DNA of 64,000 bases, taken from contig NZ_AP024650.1 in NCBI RefSeq assembly GCF_019977275.1, positions 558,001 through 622,000 on the forward strand, given 5' to 3'. Below the pieces are notes generated by a model. The model made no database searches. It had not been told where the DNA came from and saw only the letters and a list, made by a program, of their open reading frames with translations. Origin of the DNA: Arthrobacter sp. StoSoilB19. Its GTDB lineage: Bacteria; Actinomycetota; Actinomycetes; Actinomycetales; Micrococcaceae. Shown in pieces: positions 52,596 through 60,795 of this stretch (position 1 is its first letter; every line of letters begins with the position of its first letter). The position numbers and the translations under genes are program-made.

Positions 52596-52698
52596 AACGC
52601 CCGCTCACTTCTGGCAGCTTGTCGCTGAACGCCCGCTCACTTTCTTGGCCAAAGTGAGCGGGCGTCGCCGTAAGTGCTGCCAAATGTGAGCGGGCGTT
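52596..52698. repeat. Nested REP-like double palindrome B (CGCCCGCTCAC type)
   Basis: Four copies of CGCCCGCTCAC, two per orientation, build one hairpin inside another. Outer arms: AACGCCCGCTCAC (52596-52608) with 52686-52698, continued by GGCAGCTT/AAGTGCTGCC. Inner arms: perfect 15-bp stem 52629-52643 with 52651-52665. It fills the gap between the converging regulator and TAXI genes, and its right arm ends in GGGCGTTTTGG. Confidence 0.85.
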
Positions 52699-52702
52699 TT
52701 GG

Positions 52703-53725
52703 TTAGCCGTGCAGCGCCCGGTACGCGTCCGCCGCGGCCGGGTGCAGGGGGACCCCGGCGGTGTTGATGAGGCTCTCGGCGCTGAGGAACTGCACGCCCA
52801 GGCTGGACTGGGGGATCAGCTCGGCGGCCGAATGCACCAGCAGCTGCACCGTCCGCTCCACGGTGGCATTGTCCAGGTCCCGGCGGCACAGGAGCAGGTT
52901 GGGAGCGCCCACCGTCCACACCGCCGGCACTCCGGGATAGCTGCCCTCCGGGATGAGCACGCGGTCGTAGATGCCGCCGTACCGCCGCCGCAGTTCCGGC
53001 AGCAGGCCGGACAGGTCCAGAAGGCCCAGGGCCACCTCCTGCTGTGCCGCGGCGATGGCGGCAGTGGGAACGCCACCGGACCAGAACAGGGCGTCGACGG
53101 CCCCTGCCTTGAGGGCGGCGATGCCGTCATTCAGGCCAAGGTTTTCGACGGCGGCGCTTCCGGCTGGCGGCGCAGCGGCACCTGCCGAGGTACCCAGCCC
53201 CGCCGCTTCGAACAACCGGGGCGTGGTCAGCGACGTGCCGGAGCCGGGCTGGCCCACGGCGACCCGGCGTCCTGCCAACCCGGAAATTTCCCGGATGCCG
53301 CTGTCCTTCCGCACCACGCAGTGGACATAGTTTTCATACACTTTGCCGACCGCGGCGATCCCGGCGGCGTCAGCGCCCGGCTCCTGGTTCGCAGCATCCG
53401 CCAGGGCCACAGCAAACGCTGCCCGTCCCGCCCGCAGTTCCGCGATGTTGTCCAGGCTTCCCCCGGTGGTCACGGCCCTGGCGTGCTGCGCCAATCCGTG
53501 GCGTTCCAGGGCAGCGGCCAGCAGGGTTGCGAACTCAAGGTAGAAACCGCCCGGTTCGCCGCCCGCCACAATGAGGCTCTCCGGCCGGTCCCCGCCGGTG
53601 CAGGCACTGAGCGCAGGCGGCAGGCATGCGGAGAGTCCGACGGCGAGGGCTGACTTGAGCACGGAACGCCGCCGCGGGTGGGCGGCAGCACCGCCCGGGG
53701 CGCCAGGTTCACGCACGGGCACCAT
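52703..53725 (-). CDS. TAXI-family solute-binding lipoprotein (orphan)
   Basis: A 340-residue substrate-binding protein of the TRAP-associated extracytoplasmic immunoglobulin-like (TAXI) family. RRRSVLKSA is Tat-like, and LSAC (39-42) is a lipobox, so it should be anchored outside. Family landmarks: GGEPGGFYLEFATLLAAAL, VTTGGSLDNIAELRAGRAAFAVALAD, VGKVYENYVHCVVRKD, GLAGRRVAVGQPGSGT, DGIAALKAGAVDALFWSGGVPTAAI. No TRAP membrane genes are next to it. The start (ATG 53725, or GTG 53716 with AGGG nine bases upstream) lies inside the end of the histidine kinase gene, so they are coupled. A co-sensor role is inferred. Confidence 0.85.
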   Translation of the reverse strand: MVPVREPGAPGGAAAHPRRRSVLKSALAVGLSACLPPALSACTGGDRPESLIVAGGEPGGFYLEFATLLAAALERHGLAQHARAVTTGGSLDNIAELRAGRAAFAVALADAANQEPGADAAGIAAVGKVYENYVHCVVRKDSGIREISGLAGRRVAVGQPGSGTSLTTPRLFEAAGLGTSAGAAAPPAGSAAVENLGLNDGIAALKAGAVDALFWSGGVPTAAIAAAQQEVALGLLDLSGLLPELRRRYGGIYDRVLIPEGSYPGVPAVWTVGAPNLLLCRRDLDNATVERTVQLLVHSAAELIPQSSLGVQFLSAESLINTAGVPLHPAAADAYRALHG

Positions 53726-55160
53726 CCCTGCCGGACCCAACTGCCAGCTGGGCCGCCGATGGGGTGGGGAACCGGATCCGGGCCGCGAGACCGTGGGGGG
53801 CCGCTTCGGCCAGCACCAGCCGGGCCCCGTTCGCGGCGGCAAGCTCGCCCACAATGGTCATGCCCAGTCCGGTCCCCGGAACCGAAGAGTGCCTCGGAGA
53901 CCGCCAAAACCTGGTGGCAGCCGAGGCGCGCTCGGACTCCGAAAGCCCCGGCCCGTCGTCGGAAATCTCCACCACCACCGCGTCCTTTTCCGTCCGCACG
54001 GCAGCGGTGACGGTGGCACCCGGGGCGTACTTGATGGCGTTGTTGAGCAGTTCGCCAGCCATCTGCGCCAGTTCTGCCGGGTGGCAGGCAACCAGTGCCG
54101 CCGGCTGCGGCGCCGCGGCAAGGACCAGCCGGCAACCGGCCTGCTCCGCCAGCGGTGCTGCCCGCTCCAGCTCCCCCTGGAGGATGGGAAACGGGTCCAC
54201 GGGCTGGGCGGCCGCATGGTCTGCGGGAGTGCCGGACGCCCGCAGGTACCCTTCGGATGCCCTGTGCTCCGCGGCGGCGAGCTTCAGGACCCCGTCCAGG
54301 ATCTCCTCCACCCGCTCAAGCTCCGTCAGGGCGCGCTCGGCGGCGTCGTGCTCGCGGGCGGTCTTCAGCTCGAGCTGGAGCAGGTCCAGCCGCAGCCGGA
54401 GTGCCCCCACTGGGTTCCGCAGCTGGTGCGACGCGTCCGCAATCAGCTGCCGCTGGGCCGCCATGCTGGCGCTCACGGTCCGTGCCATCGCCGTGAAGGA
54501 CCGGCTCAGTTCCCGCAGTTCGGGCGGTCCGTCGTCCGGTAGGCGCCCGGCCCGCCCGGTCCGCTCCAGCTCGTGTACCGCTGAGTCCAGCCGCAGGACG
54601 GGCCGCAGCACCCAGCCGGTGACCCGCGCGGCGCCCACCAACAGCACGGCGGCCAAGGCAAGCGCAGCGATACCCACCGCGAGCCACCGCTCCCGGAGCT
54701 TTTGCTGCGCCGTGCCGGCGCGGACGTCAAGGACCACGGCGCCCAGGACCTGGCTGGCACTGCCGAAGGGCCTGAAGATGACGCGGGAACTGGAACCGAA
54801 GGGCTCCAGCGGTTCCAGGGATGTGTTGCTCACGTTCAGCCGGGCAAGGGACAGGGCATCCTGCACGTCGGACCGCCCTGCATCCAGGCCGCCGGACGCC
54901 AGGATGTCCTGCTGGACCCGTACTACGATTCCTTCCCCGTAAAGCCCGGAATAGGTGTCCATCTCCCGCTGCAGCCGCACGGTGTCGCCGTCGCCTGCGG
55001 CATCAAAAGCGACCTGCGCCAGCCGGTTCAGGGACGCCGCCCGGTTGATCTGGAGTTCCTGCGTCAGCTCGCGGGAGGCAGACCCCAGGATGGTCCCCGA
55101 AATCAGGAAGACCACCACCAGGCAGAGCACGCTGAGGACGCCCAGCACCCGGAGCCTCAT
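53709..55160 (-). CDS. Sensor histidine kinase (TctE-like)
   Basis: A 483-residue membrane kinase. First helix about 5-24, an extracellular part of about 130 residues (30-158), second helix about 160-184, a HAMP region (TGWVLRPVLRLDSAVHEL), then the dimerisation domain with His245 in DASHQLRNPVGAL. ATPase motifs: ELLNNAIKYAPGA (N), DDGPGLS (G1), WRSPRHSSVPGTGLGM (F/G2). The layout matches TctE, a sensor of tricarboxylates. ATG 55160 overlaps the response regulator stop by four bases. Its end overlaps the TAXI gene by 17 bases. Confidence 0.92.
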   Translation of the reverse strand: MRLRVLGVLSVLCLVVVFLISGTILGSASRELTQELQINRAASLNRLAQVAFDAAGDGDTVRLQREMDTYSGLYGEGIVVRVQQDILASGGLDAGRSDVQDALSLARLNVSNTSLEPLEPFGSSSRVIFRPFGSASQVLGAVVLDVRAGTAQQKLRERWLAVGIAALALAAVLLVGAARVTGWVLRPVLRLDSAVHELERTGRAGRLPDDGPPELRELSRSFTAMARTVSASMAAQRQLIADASHQLRNPVGALRLRLDLLQLELKTAREHDAAERALTELERVEEILDGVLKLAAAEHRASEGYLRASGTPADHAAAQPVDPFPILQGELERAAPLAEQAGCRLVLAAAPQPAALVACHPAELAQMAGELLNNAIKYAPGATVTAAVRTEKDAVVVEISDDGPGLSESERASAATRFWRSPRHSSVPGTGLGMTIVGELAAANGARLVLAEAAPHGLAARIRFPTPSAAQLAVGSGRDGARA

Positions 55161-55828
55161 GCGCCGGCCGCCTCCACCCGGTAGCCCACCCCGCGGACAT
55201 TGATGATGAAACCGGGTTTCTGCAGTTTTGCCCGCAGCCCGGTGAGGTGCACGTCCAGGGACCGGGAAGAGGCCAGGAACGCATCGCCCCACAGGGCGTC
55301 CAGGATCTGCTCACGCGTGACCACAGAGCCGGCATGCCGTGCCAGCAGTGCGAGGAGTTCGAATTCGGTGGCCGTGAGGGGGAGCGGGTCACCGCCCTTG
55401 GATGCGGTGCGCCTGTTGAGGTCGATGGCAAGGTCGTCCAGGACAATAACGTCCTCCTGTGGTGTCCCGCGGCTCCGTCCCGCCCGCCGCGTCACGGCTT
55501 CAATCCGGGCCAGCAGCTCCACCAGCTTCACGGGCTTGACCAGGTAGTCGTCGGCGCCGGAGCGGAGCCCGAGCACCACGCTGCGTTCGTCGTCGCGGGC
55601 GGTCAGGATCAGGATGGGCACGTCGGTGACCTGCCGCAGCTTGCGCAGCACCTCCAGCCCGTCCATGTCCGGAAGCCCCAGGTCCAGGAGGATCACCTGG
55701 AAGTTCCGGTGCGAGAGCAGCGCGTCCGCACCCCGGGACAGCCGCTGCGGGTGATGGCCGGCGCTTTCGACGGCGGCGGTCAGGGCACCGGCCATGGCGT
55801 CGTCGTCCTCGACGATCAGCACGTCCAT
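55157..55828 (-). CDS. OmpR-family response regulator (TctD-like)
   Basis: A 223-residue regulator. Receiver: acidic EDDD (7-10), phospho-acceptor Asp49 in ILLDLGLPDMDGLEV, Thr76 and Lys98 in DDYLVKPVK. C-terminal winged helix: LTATEFELLALLARHAGSVVTREQILDALWGD...RSLDVHLTGLRAKL. ATG 55828 was chosen rather than the ATG at 55834, because AGGAAG abuts the earlier ATG and lies six bases from this one. First gene of regulator-kinase-TAXI. A 10-bp direct repeat lies upstream of the divergent carrier gene. Confidence 0.94.
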   Translation of the reverse strand: MDVLIVEDDDAMAGALTAAVESAGHHPQRLSRGADALLSHRNFQVILLDLGLPDMDGLEVLRKLRQVTDVPILILTARDDERSVVLGLRSGADDYLVKPVKLVELLARIEAVTRRAGRSRGTPQEDVIVLDDLAIDLNRRTASKGGDPLPLTATEFELLALLARHAGSVVTREQILDALWGDAFLASSRSLDVHLTGLRAKLQKPGFIINVRGVGYRVEAAGA

Positions 55829-55946
55829 GGCCATCTTCCTTGCTGTAGTGCGGGGTCCGGTTCACCCCCGCTTGGTGAGATTACCGCGTGCCGGCCCGAT
55901 TTGCCCGGCTGCAGCGGGGAGAACAGCGGAGCCGGGCGCCGAATCC

Positions 55947-56005
55947 TAAGGAAGTGTTAGGAAATGCCCCACGACGTTGGTTGTGCGGTGGATCACCCAT
56001 ACCGT
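55947..56005 (+). promoter_or_regulatory. Direct-repeat response-regulator site and promoter of MHS carrier
   Basis: TAAGGAAGTG (55947-55956) and TTAGGAAATG (55957-55966) are adjacent 10-bp direct repeats matching at 8 of 10 positions, as OmpR-family dimers bind. Ten bases downstream, TTGGTT (55977-55982) and TACCGT (56000-56005), 17 bp apart, form a weak promoter. The spacing suits activation by the divergently encoded regulator. Confidence 0.55.
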
Positions 56006-56059
56006 GGATGAGGCCCTCCGCTGCCGGAGGCCGCCGTCACTACAAGGAGGAACTCGCCG

Positions 56060-57451
56060 ATGAGCACCCAACAGACCGCACCCCCATCGGAGGCAGCCCA
56101 GACCCGACGGGCCGTGGGCAATATCCTGAAGGGCTCCGCCGGCAACCTTGTGGAATGGTACGACCTCTACGTCTACACCGTCTTCGCCGCCTACTTCCAG
56201 GCCCACTTCTTCAACTCCAAGGACGAGCTCCAGGCCGGCCTCGAAGCGATGGCCGTGTTCTCGACGTCGTTCCTCATGCGCCCCATCGGCGCCTGGTTCT
56301 TCGGCCGGTACGCGGACCGCAAGGGCCGCAAGGCGGCGCTCACGCTCAGCGTCACCATGATGTCCGCCGGTTCATTCGCGATCGCGGTGCTGCCGACGCA
56401 GGACGTGATCGGCCTGTGGGCCATGATCCTGCTGGTGCTCATCAGGGTGATCCAGGGCTTCTCGGTGGGCGGTGAATACGGCACCAGCGCCACCTACATG
56501 TCAGAGGCGGCCACCACTAAGCGGCGCGGATTCTTCTCCAGCTTCCAGTACGTCACCCTGATCGGTGGCCAGATGCTGGCCCTGCTGGTCCTGGTGATCC
56601 TGCAGAACGCCATGCCCAAGGGCGACCTGAACGAGTGGGGCTGGCGGATCCCCTTTGCCATCGGCGGCGTGGCGGCCCTTATCGTCCTGTGGCTGCGCCG
56701 CTCCATGGAGGAGACCGTCTCCGCCGAACAGATCAACGCCGCAAAGACTCCCGCCGTGGCCGGCCAGGCCCAGCCGGGCACCATGAAGCTGCTGTTCACC
56801 GGCTACTGGAAGCCGCTGCTGGTCTGCATTGGCATCACCCTTGGCGGCACCGTGGCCTTCTACACCTACACCAACTTCATCCTGAAGTTCATGAACGATA
56901 CGTCCGGCATCGCCAAGACCGACACCTCCGTGATCAACTTCTGGGCCCTGTTCATCTTCATGCTGCTGCAGCCCGTCTACGGCATCATCTCGGACAAGGT
57001 GGGCCGCAAGCCCCTGCTGCTCTGGTTCGGCATCACCGGTGTGCTGTTCACCTGGCCGCTGCTGTCCACGCTCGCCGGCACCAAGGATCCGTTCACCGCG
57101 TTCCTGCTGATGATGGGCGGCCTGCTGATCGTGGGCGGCTACACCTCCATCAATGCCCTGGTGAAGGCCGAGCTCTTCCCGGCCTCCATCCGTGCCCTGG
57201 GCGTGGGCCTGGGCTACGCGATCGCCAACTCCCTCTTCGGCGGAACCGTGCCGCTGATCGGTGCCGCCTTCCAGAAGTCCGGACGGGAGGACCTGTTCTT
57301 CACCTACGTCACAGTGGCGGTGGCCATCTCGCTGGTGGTCTACATCTTCGCCCTGAAAAACAAGAAGGCCACGCACCTCGACGCCGAACAGGGCCACGCA
57401 TGGGCATCCAACGCGACCGACGGCGAAGAGCGCGTGGGTGCCGGACGGTAG
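56060..57451 (+). CDS. MHS-family MFS carrier (alpha-ketoglutarate/carboxylate permease-like)
   Basis: A 463-residue symporter of the metabolite:H+ symporter family. Typical motifs: KGSAGNLVEWYDLYVYTVFAAYF, MRPIGAWFFGRYADRKGRK (the MFS loop 2-3 motif), IRVIQGFSVGGEYGTSATYMSE, SSFQYVTLIGGQMLALLV and ISDKVGRKPLL. Twelve helices are expected. KgtP-like members carry 2-oxoglutarate or other dicarboxylates with protons. The ATG follows AAGGAGG. It is divergent from a TctD/TctE-like system, which suggests carboxylate-induced uptake (inference). A 20-bp hairpin ends the unit. Confidence 0.92.
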   Translation: MSTQQTAPPSEAAQTRRAVGNILKGSAGNLVEWYDLYVYTVFAAYFQAHFFNSKDELQAGLEAMAVFSTSFLMRPIGAWFFGRYADRKGRKAALTLSVTMMSAGSFAIAVLPTQDVIGLWAMILLVLIRVIQGFSVGGEYGTSATYMSEAATTKRRGFFSSFQYVTLIGGQMLALLVLVILQNAMPKGDLNEWGWRIPFAIGGVAALIVLWLRRSMEETVSAEQINAAKTPAVAGQAQPGTMKLLFTGYWKPLLVCIGITLGGTVAFYTYTNFILKFMNDTSGIAKTDTSVINFWALFIFMLLQPVYGIISDKVGRKPLLLWFGITGVLFTWPLLSTLAGTKDPFTAFLLMMGGLLIVGGYTSINALVKAELFPASIRALGVGLGYAIANSLFGGTVPLIGAAFQKSGREDLFFTYVTVAVAISLVVYIFALKNKKATHLDAEQGHAWASNATDGEERVGAGR

Positions 57452-57483
57452 CCTTTAGCGGCACCCAGGGGCCAGCTCCCCAA

Positions 57484-57528
57484 GGAGGCGTACGACGGCG
57501 GCTGCCCGGCCGCCGTCGTACGTCTCCT
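57484..57528 (+). terminator. Strong hairpin terminator of the MHS carrier gene
   Basis: Stem of about 19-20 bp: GGAGG...CGTACGACGGCGGC (57489-57502) with GCCGCCGTCGTACG (57509-57522) plus outer pairs, six-base loop. No U-run. Confidence 0.65.
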
Positions 57529-57613
57529 CTGCATGCCCGTCAGGTGCCAGCCCAGGTGGGCGGACTATATTGGGCCATGTCAGCCACCACCACAAACGCG
57601 GGAGTCTGCACCC

Positions 57614-59362
57614 ATGGCCAAGGAACTTGCCACCCAGCTCATCGAACAACTCCAGGCTGCCGGCGTGCAGCGGATCTACGGGATTGTGGGTGACAGCCTC
57701 AACCCGATCGTGGACGCCGTCCGCCAGACGGGTGGCGCCGCGAAGGGCGGCATTGACTGGATCCACGTCCGCCATGAGGAAGCGGCCGCCTTTGCCGCGG
57801 CTGCAGAGGCGCAACTCACTGGCAAGCTCGCAGTCTGCGCCGGCTCCTGCGGCCCCGGGAACCTGCACCTGATCAACGGCCTCTACGACGCCAACCGGTC
57901 CGGCGCGCCGGTGCTGGCCATCGCCTCGCACATTCCCAGCAAGCAGATAGGCAGCAGCTTCTTCCAGGAGACCCACCCGGACCGGCTGTTCAACGAGTGC
58001 TCGGTGTATTCGGAGCTGGTCAGCACCGCGGAGCAGGCGCCCCGCGTGATGCACAGCGCCATCCAGCACGCGCTGGGACTCGGCGGAGTCGCCGTCGTGA
58101 CCCTTCCAGGTGACATCGCCGGCCTGGAAGCCACAGGCCCCACGCCGCTCCCGGCCACCTTCCGGCCGGCCAGCCTGGTCCCGGACCCGGCCAGCGTCCA
58201 GGCCCTCGCGGACGCCATCAACGACGCCGGCAAGGTGGCCATTTTCGCCGGCGCCGGCGTGGAGGGGGCGCACAGCGAGCTGATGGCGCTCGCCGAACTG
58301 GCCAAGGCGCCGGTGGGGCACTCGCTCCGCGGCAAGGACTTTGTCCAGTACAACAACCCGTTCGATATCGGCATGACCGGTTTGCTGGGCTACGGTGCCG
58401 CGGCGGAGGGGATCGAGGACGCGGACCTGCTGATCCTCCTCGGCACGGATTTCCCGTATGACCAGTTCCTGCCCGACACCAGGACCGCGCAGGTGGACCG
58501 GGCGGCGCACCGGCTGGGCCGCCGGACGGACGTGGACATCGCCGTCCACGGCGACGTGCTCCCCACCCTGCGCGCACTGCTGCCGCTGGTGAAGGCGAAG
58601 AAGAGCCGCCGGTTCCTGGACCAGATGCTCAAGAAGCACGACCGGCTGATGAACAAGGCGGTGGGCGCCTACACCCGCAAAGTGGAGAAGAAGCAGCCCA
58701 TCCACCCGGAGTACGCGGCCTCGCTGCTGGACCAGGTGGCGGCGGAGGACGCCATTTTCACGGCCGATACCGGCATGTGCAACGTCTGGACCGCGCGCTA
58801 CATCAACCCGCTGGGCACCCGCCGGCTGATCGGGTCCTTCTTGCATGGCTCCATGGCCAACGCCCTCCCGCATGCCATCGGGGCCCAGCTGGCCAACCCG
58901 GGCCGCCAGGTCATCTCGGTTTCGGGTGACGGCGGGCTGTCCATGCTGCTGGGCGAGCTGATCACCGCGGCCGCGTACAAGCTGCCAGTCAACGTGGTGC
59001 TGTTCAATAACTCCACCCTGGGCATGGTCAAGCTGGAGATGCTGGTGGACGGGCTGCCCGACTTCGGCGTGGACGTGCCGGACGCCAACTATGCGGCCGT
59101 GGCCAAAGCCCTGGGCTTCCATGCCGTGCGGGTGACCGATCCTGCGCAGATCGAGTCGGCGTACCGGGAGGCCTTCGCCCACCCGGGCCCGTCACTGGTG
59201 GAGCTGATCACCGATCCCAAGGCGCTGTCCATCCCGCCGAAGATTTCCGGTTCCCAGGTGATCGGGTTCGCTACGGCCATGTCCAAGGTGGTCCTGAACC
59301 GAGGGGCGGGCGAGGCCGTGAGCATGGCCCGCAGCAACCTGCGCAACATCCCCCGGCGCTAG
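57614..59362 (+). CDS. poxB: Pyruvate dehydrogenase (quinone)/PoxB-like ThDP enzyme
   Basis: A 582-residue thiamine-diphosphate enzyme. Start ATG 57614, which has GGGAG about ten bases upstream. N-terminal PYR domain: AAGVQRIYGIVGDSLNPIVDA and HVRHEEAAAFAAAAEAQ, with the catalytic Glu; CAGSCGPGNLHLINGLYDA. Central FAD domain, and a C-terminal ThDP site: GDGGLSMLLGELITAAAYKLPVNVVLFNNSTLGMV. PoxB oxidises pyruvate to acetate and CO2, passing electrons to menaquinone at the membrane; acetolactate synthase is the nearest relative. Its acetate product would connect with the glyoxylate genes here. It converges on thiD across palindromes. Confidence 0.9.
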   Translation: MAKELATQLIEQLQAAGVQRIYGIVGDSLNPIVDAVRQTGGAAKGGIDWIHVRHEEAAAFAAAAEAQLTGKLAVCAGSCGPGNLHLINGLYDANRSGAPVLAIASHIPSKQIGSSFFQETHPDRLFNECSVYSELVSTAEQAPRVMHSAIQHALGLGGVAVVTLPGDIAGLEATGPTPLPATFRPASLVPDPASVQALADAINDAGKVAIFAGAGVEGAHSELMALAELAKAPVGHSLRGKDFVQYNNPFDIGMTGLLGYGAAAEGIEDADLLILLGTDFPYDQFLPDTRTAQVDRAAHRLGRRTDVDIAVHGDVLPTLRALLPLVKAKKSRRFLDQMLKKHDRLMNKAVGAYTRKVEKKQPIHPEYAASLLDQVAAEDAIFTADTGMCNVWTARYINPLGTRRLIGSFLHGSMANALPHAIGAQLANPGRQVISVSGDGGLSMLLGELITAAAYKLPVNVVLFNNSTLGMVKLEMLVDGLPDFGVDVPDANYAAVAKALGFHAVRVTDPAQIESAYREAFAHPGPSLVELITDPKALSIPPKISGSQVIGFATAMSKVVLNRGAGEAVSMARSNLRNIPRR

Positions 59363-59370
59363 CCACACGT

Positions 59371-59441
59371 CGAGCTCGCCGGGAACTGCCGGGTTCGCCG
59401 CAAAATCCCGGCGATCTCGAGGGTTTCCGGCGAACCCGGCG
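59371..59441. repeat. Interlaced palindrome pair C (CGCCGGGA type)
   Basis: Two inverted repeats overlap in A-B-A'-B' order. CGAGCTCGCCGGGA (59371-59384) pairs with 59406-59419, 13 of 14 positions. TGCCGGGTTCGCCG (59387-59400) pairs with 59428-59441, 13 of 14. They cannot both form as simple hairpins, only as a pseudoknot or alternatives. Lies between converging poxB and thiD. Confidence 0.8.
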
Positions 59442-59455
59442 CGGGGAGATCGGTT

Positions 59456-60313
59456 CTACCGGGCGCCGCCCTGCCAGAGGGCGTCGAACGGGGCGCCGGA
59501 GGCAACACGGTTGCGGATGCCGGCGGTGACGAAGTCCTTTGCGGTCCGTGCAGCCTCCAGCGGGCTGGCGCCCTTGGCCAGCTCCGCGGTCACGGCCGCG
59601 GCGAGTGAGCAGCCGGCACCGGAGACGGCAACTTCGCCCACCTTCGGGGCGGTGAGGACTTCCAGGGTTTCGCCGTCGTAGAAGACGTCGACGGCGTCCG
59701 GGCCGTCCAGCCGAACCCCGCCCTTGGCAAGAACTGCCGCGCCGCTGAGTTCGTGGATGCGGACGGCGGCGGCCTTCAACGACTCGATGTCGGTGATTTC
59801 CAGGCCGGACAGGGACTCCGCCTCGAAGTGGTTGGGCGTGACGAACGTTGCCAGCGGCAGGATCTGCGCCTTCAGGGCCTGGTCCGTGTCCAGCGCGTGC
59901 CCGGGCTCCTGGCCCTTGCAGATCAGCACCGGGTCCAGGACCACGTTGGCGAAGCTGTTCTCCTGCAGGGCAGACGCCACCGTGCTGATGGTCGCGGGGC
60001 TGCCCAGCATGCCGATCTTCACGGTGTCCAGGGCGGAAGGGGCGCCCGACGCCGGACCGTACGCCGCCGTCGTCGCCTCCAGTTGGTCGGCGATCACCTG
60101 TTGGTCCACCGGCACGAAGCGGTGGTTCCAGCTGTCCTTGGGGTCGAAGGACACGATGCAGGTCAGGTTGGCGATGCCGAAGACGCCCAGTTCCTGGAAG
60201 GTCTTCAGGTCCGCCTGCGCGCCGGCGCCGCCGGTGGCTTCGGAGCCGGCGATAGTGAGGACGACGGCGGGGCCGGCGGCGGACAGCGTTGCGTCAGGGG
60301 TAGCGGAAGTCAT
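59456..60313 (-). CDS. thiD: Hydroxymethylpyrimidine/phosphomethylpyrimidine kinase
   Basis: A 285-residue ribokinase-fold enzyme of thiamine synthesis; phosphorylates HMP then HMP-P. Motifs: VVLTIAGSEATGGAGAQADLKTFQELGVFG (the ThiD opening, normally GSDSSGGAGIQADLK), VSFDPKDSW, DPVLICKG, TPNHFEAESLSG, and GAGCSLAAAVTAEL with the conserved Gly-Ala-Gly-Cys/Asp motif. In ours the anionic-hole motif reads SGAGCSLAAA: the usual catalytic Asp of GxGD is Cys, as in many ThiD proteins. No TPP riboswitch is seen upstream. The other thi genes are not here. The ATG has AGGAT upstream. Confidence 0.9.
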   Translation of the reverse strand: MTSATPDATLSAAGPAVVLTIAGSEATGGAGAQADLKTFQELGVFGIANLTCIVSFDPKDSWNHRFVPVDQQVIADQLEATTAAYGPASGAPSALDTVKIGMLGSPATISTVASALQENSFANVVLDPVLICKGQEPGHALDTDQALKAQILPLATFVTPNHFEAESLSGLEITDIESLKAAAVRIHELSGAAVLAKGGVRLDGPDAVDVFYDGETLEVLTAPKVGEVAVSGAGCSLAAAVTAELAKGASPLEAARTAKDFVTAGIRNRVASGAPFDALWQGGAR

Positions 60314-60384
60314 GCACCCATCCTGCCACCCGCCGTCGGACGCTTTCCATGTGGTGCCGTACAGGGCGCCGGGACGTCATATGG

Positions 60385-60795
60385 TCAGGGTTCCAGCGGT
60401 GGGCCGGGCTTCTGCGCAGCCACGGGTTCCCGCGCGGGCGCGTCATGGATTGTGACGAGGCCGGACACAGCTGCCCGCCCCAGCGCCGCGCAGCACCCCG
60501 TCCATAGGACCATGCCCCACATCGCGGACCAGTGGCTGCCTGTGATGAACATGAGCGTAAGCATCCCGGTTGCCAGCCCTGCCACGCCGACGGCCAGGAC
60601 GTGCAGCAGCTGGTTGCGGACGGTCCGCATGCAAATCCCGGCAGCCAGCGCCAGGGGCATTCCCAGAAGCAGTGCGGCGAGCGTTCCGTAGAGATAGCCG
60701 GGGACCCCCAGTGGGAACCCGAAGACCAGGACCGTAAGGCCCGCGCCGGGAAGGAACGCGCCAGGACCGAAGGTGACGCGGAGCGGGCGGCTCAT
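60385..60795 (-). CDS. Small membrane protein of unknown function
   Basis: A 136-residue protein with four probable membrane segments: LTVLVFGFPLGVPGYLYGTLAAL, LLLGMPLALAAGICM, QLLHVLAVGVAGLATGMLTLMF and SAMWGMVLWTGCCAALGRAA, with a hydrophilic C-terminal tail (DAPAREPVAAQKPG). The start ATG overlaps the stop of the TIGR01777 gene by four bases, so the two are coupled. No family recognised. Confidence 0.7.
   Translation of the reverse strand: MSRPLRVTFGPGAFLPGAGLTVLVFGFPLGVPGYLYGTLAALLLGMPLALAAGICMRTVRNQLLHVLAVGVAGLATGMLTLMFITGSHWSAMWGMVLWTGCCAALGRAAVSGLVTIHDAPAREPVAAQKPGPPLEP

Noticed and set aside
60314..60384. TPP riboswitch before thiD
   Set aside because: No CTGAGA or ACCTGA-type boxes on either strand next to the gene.
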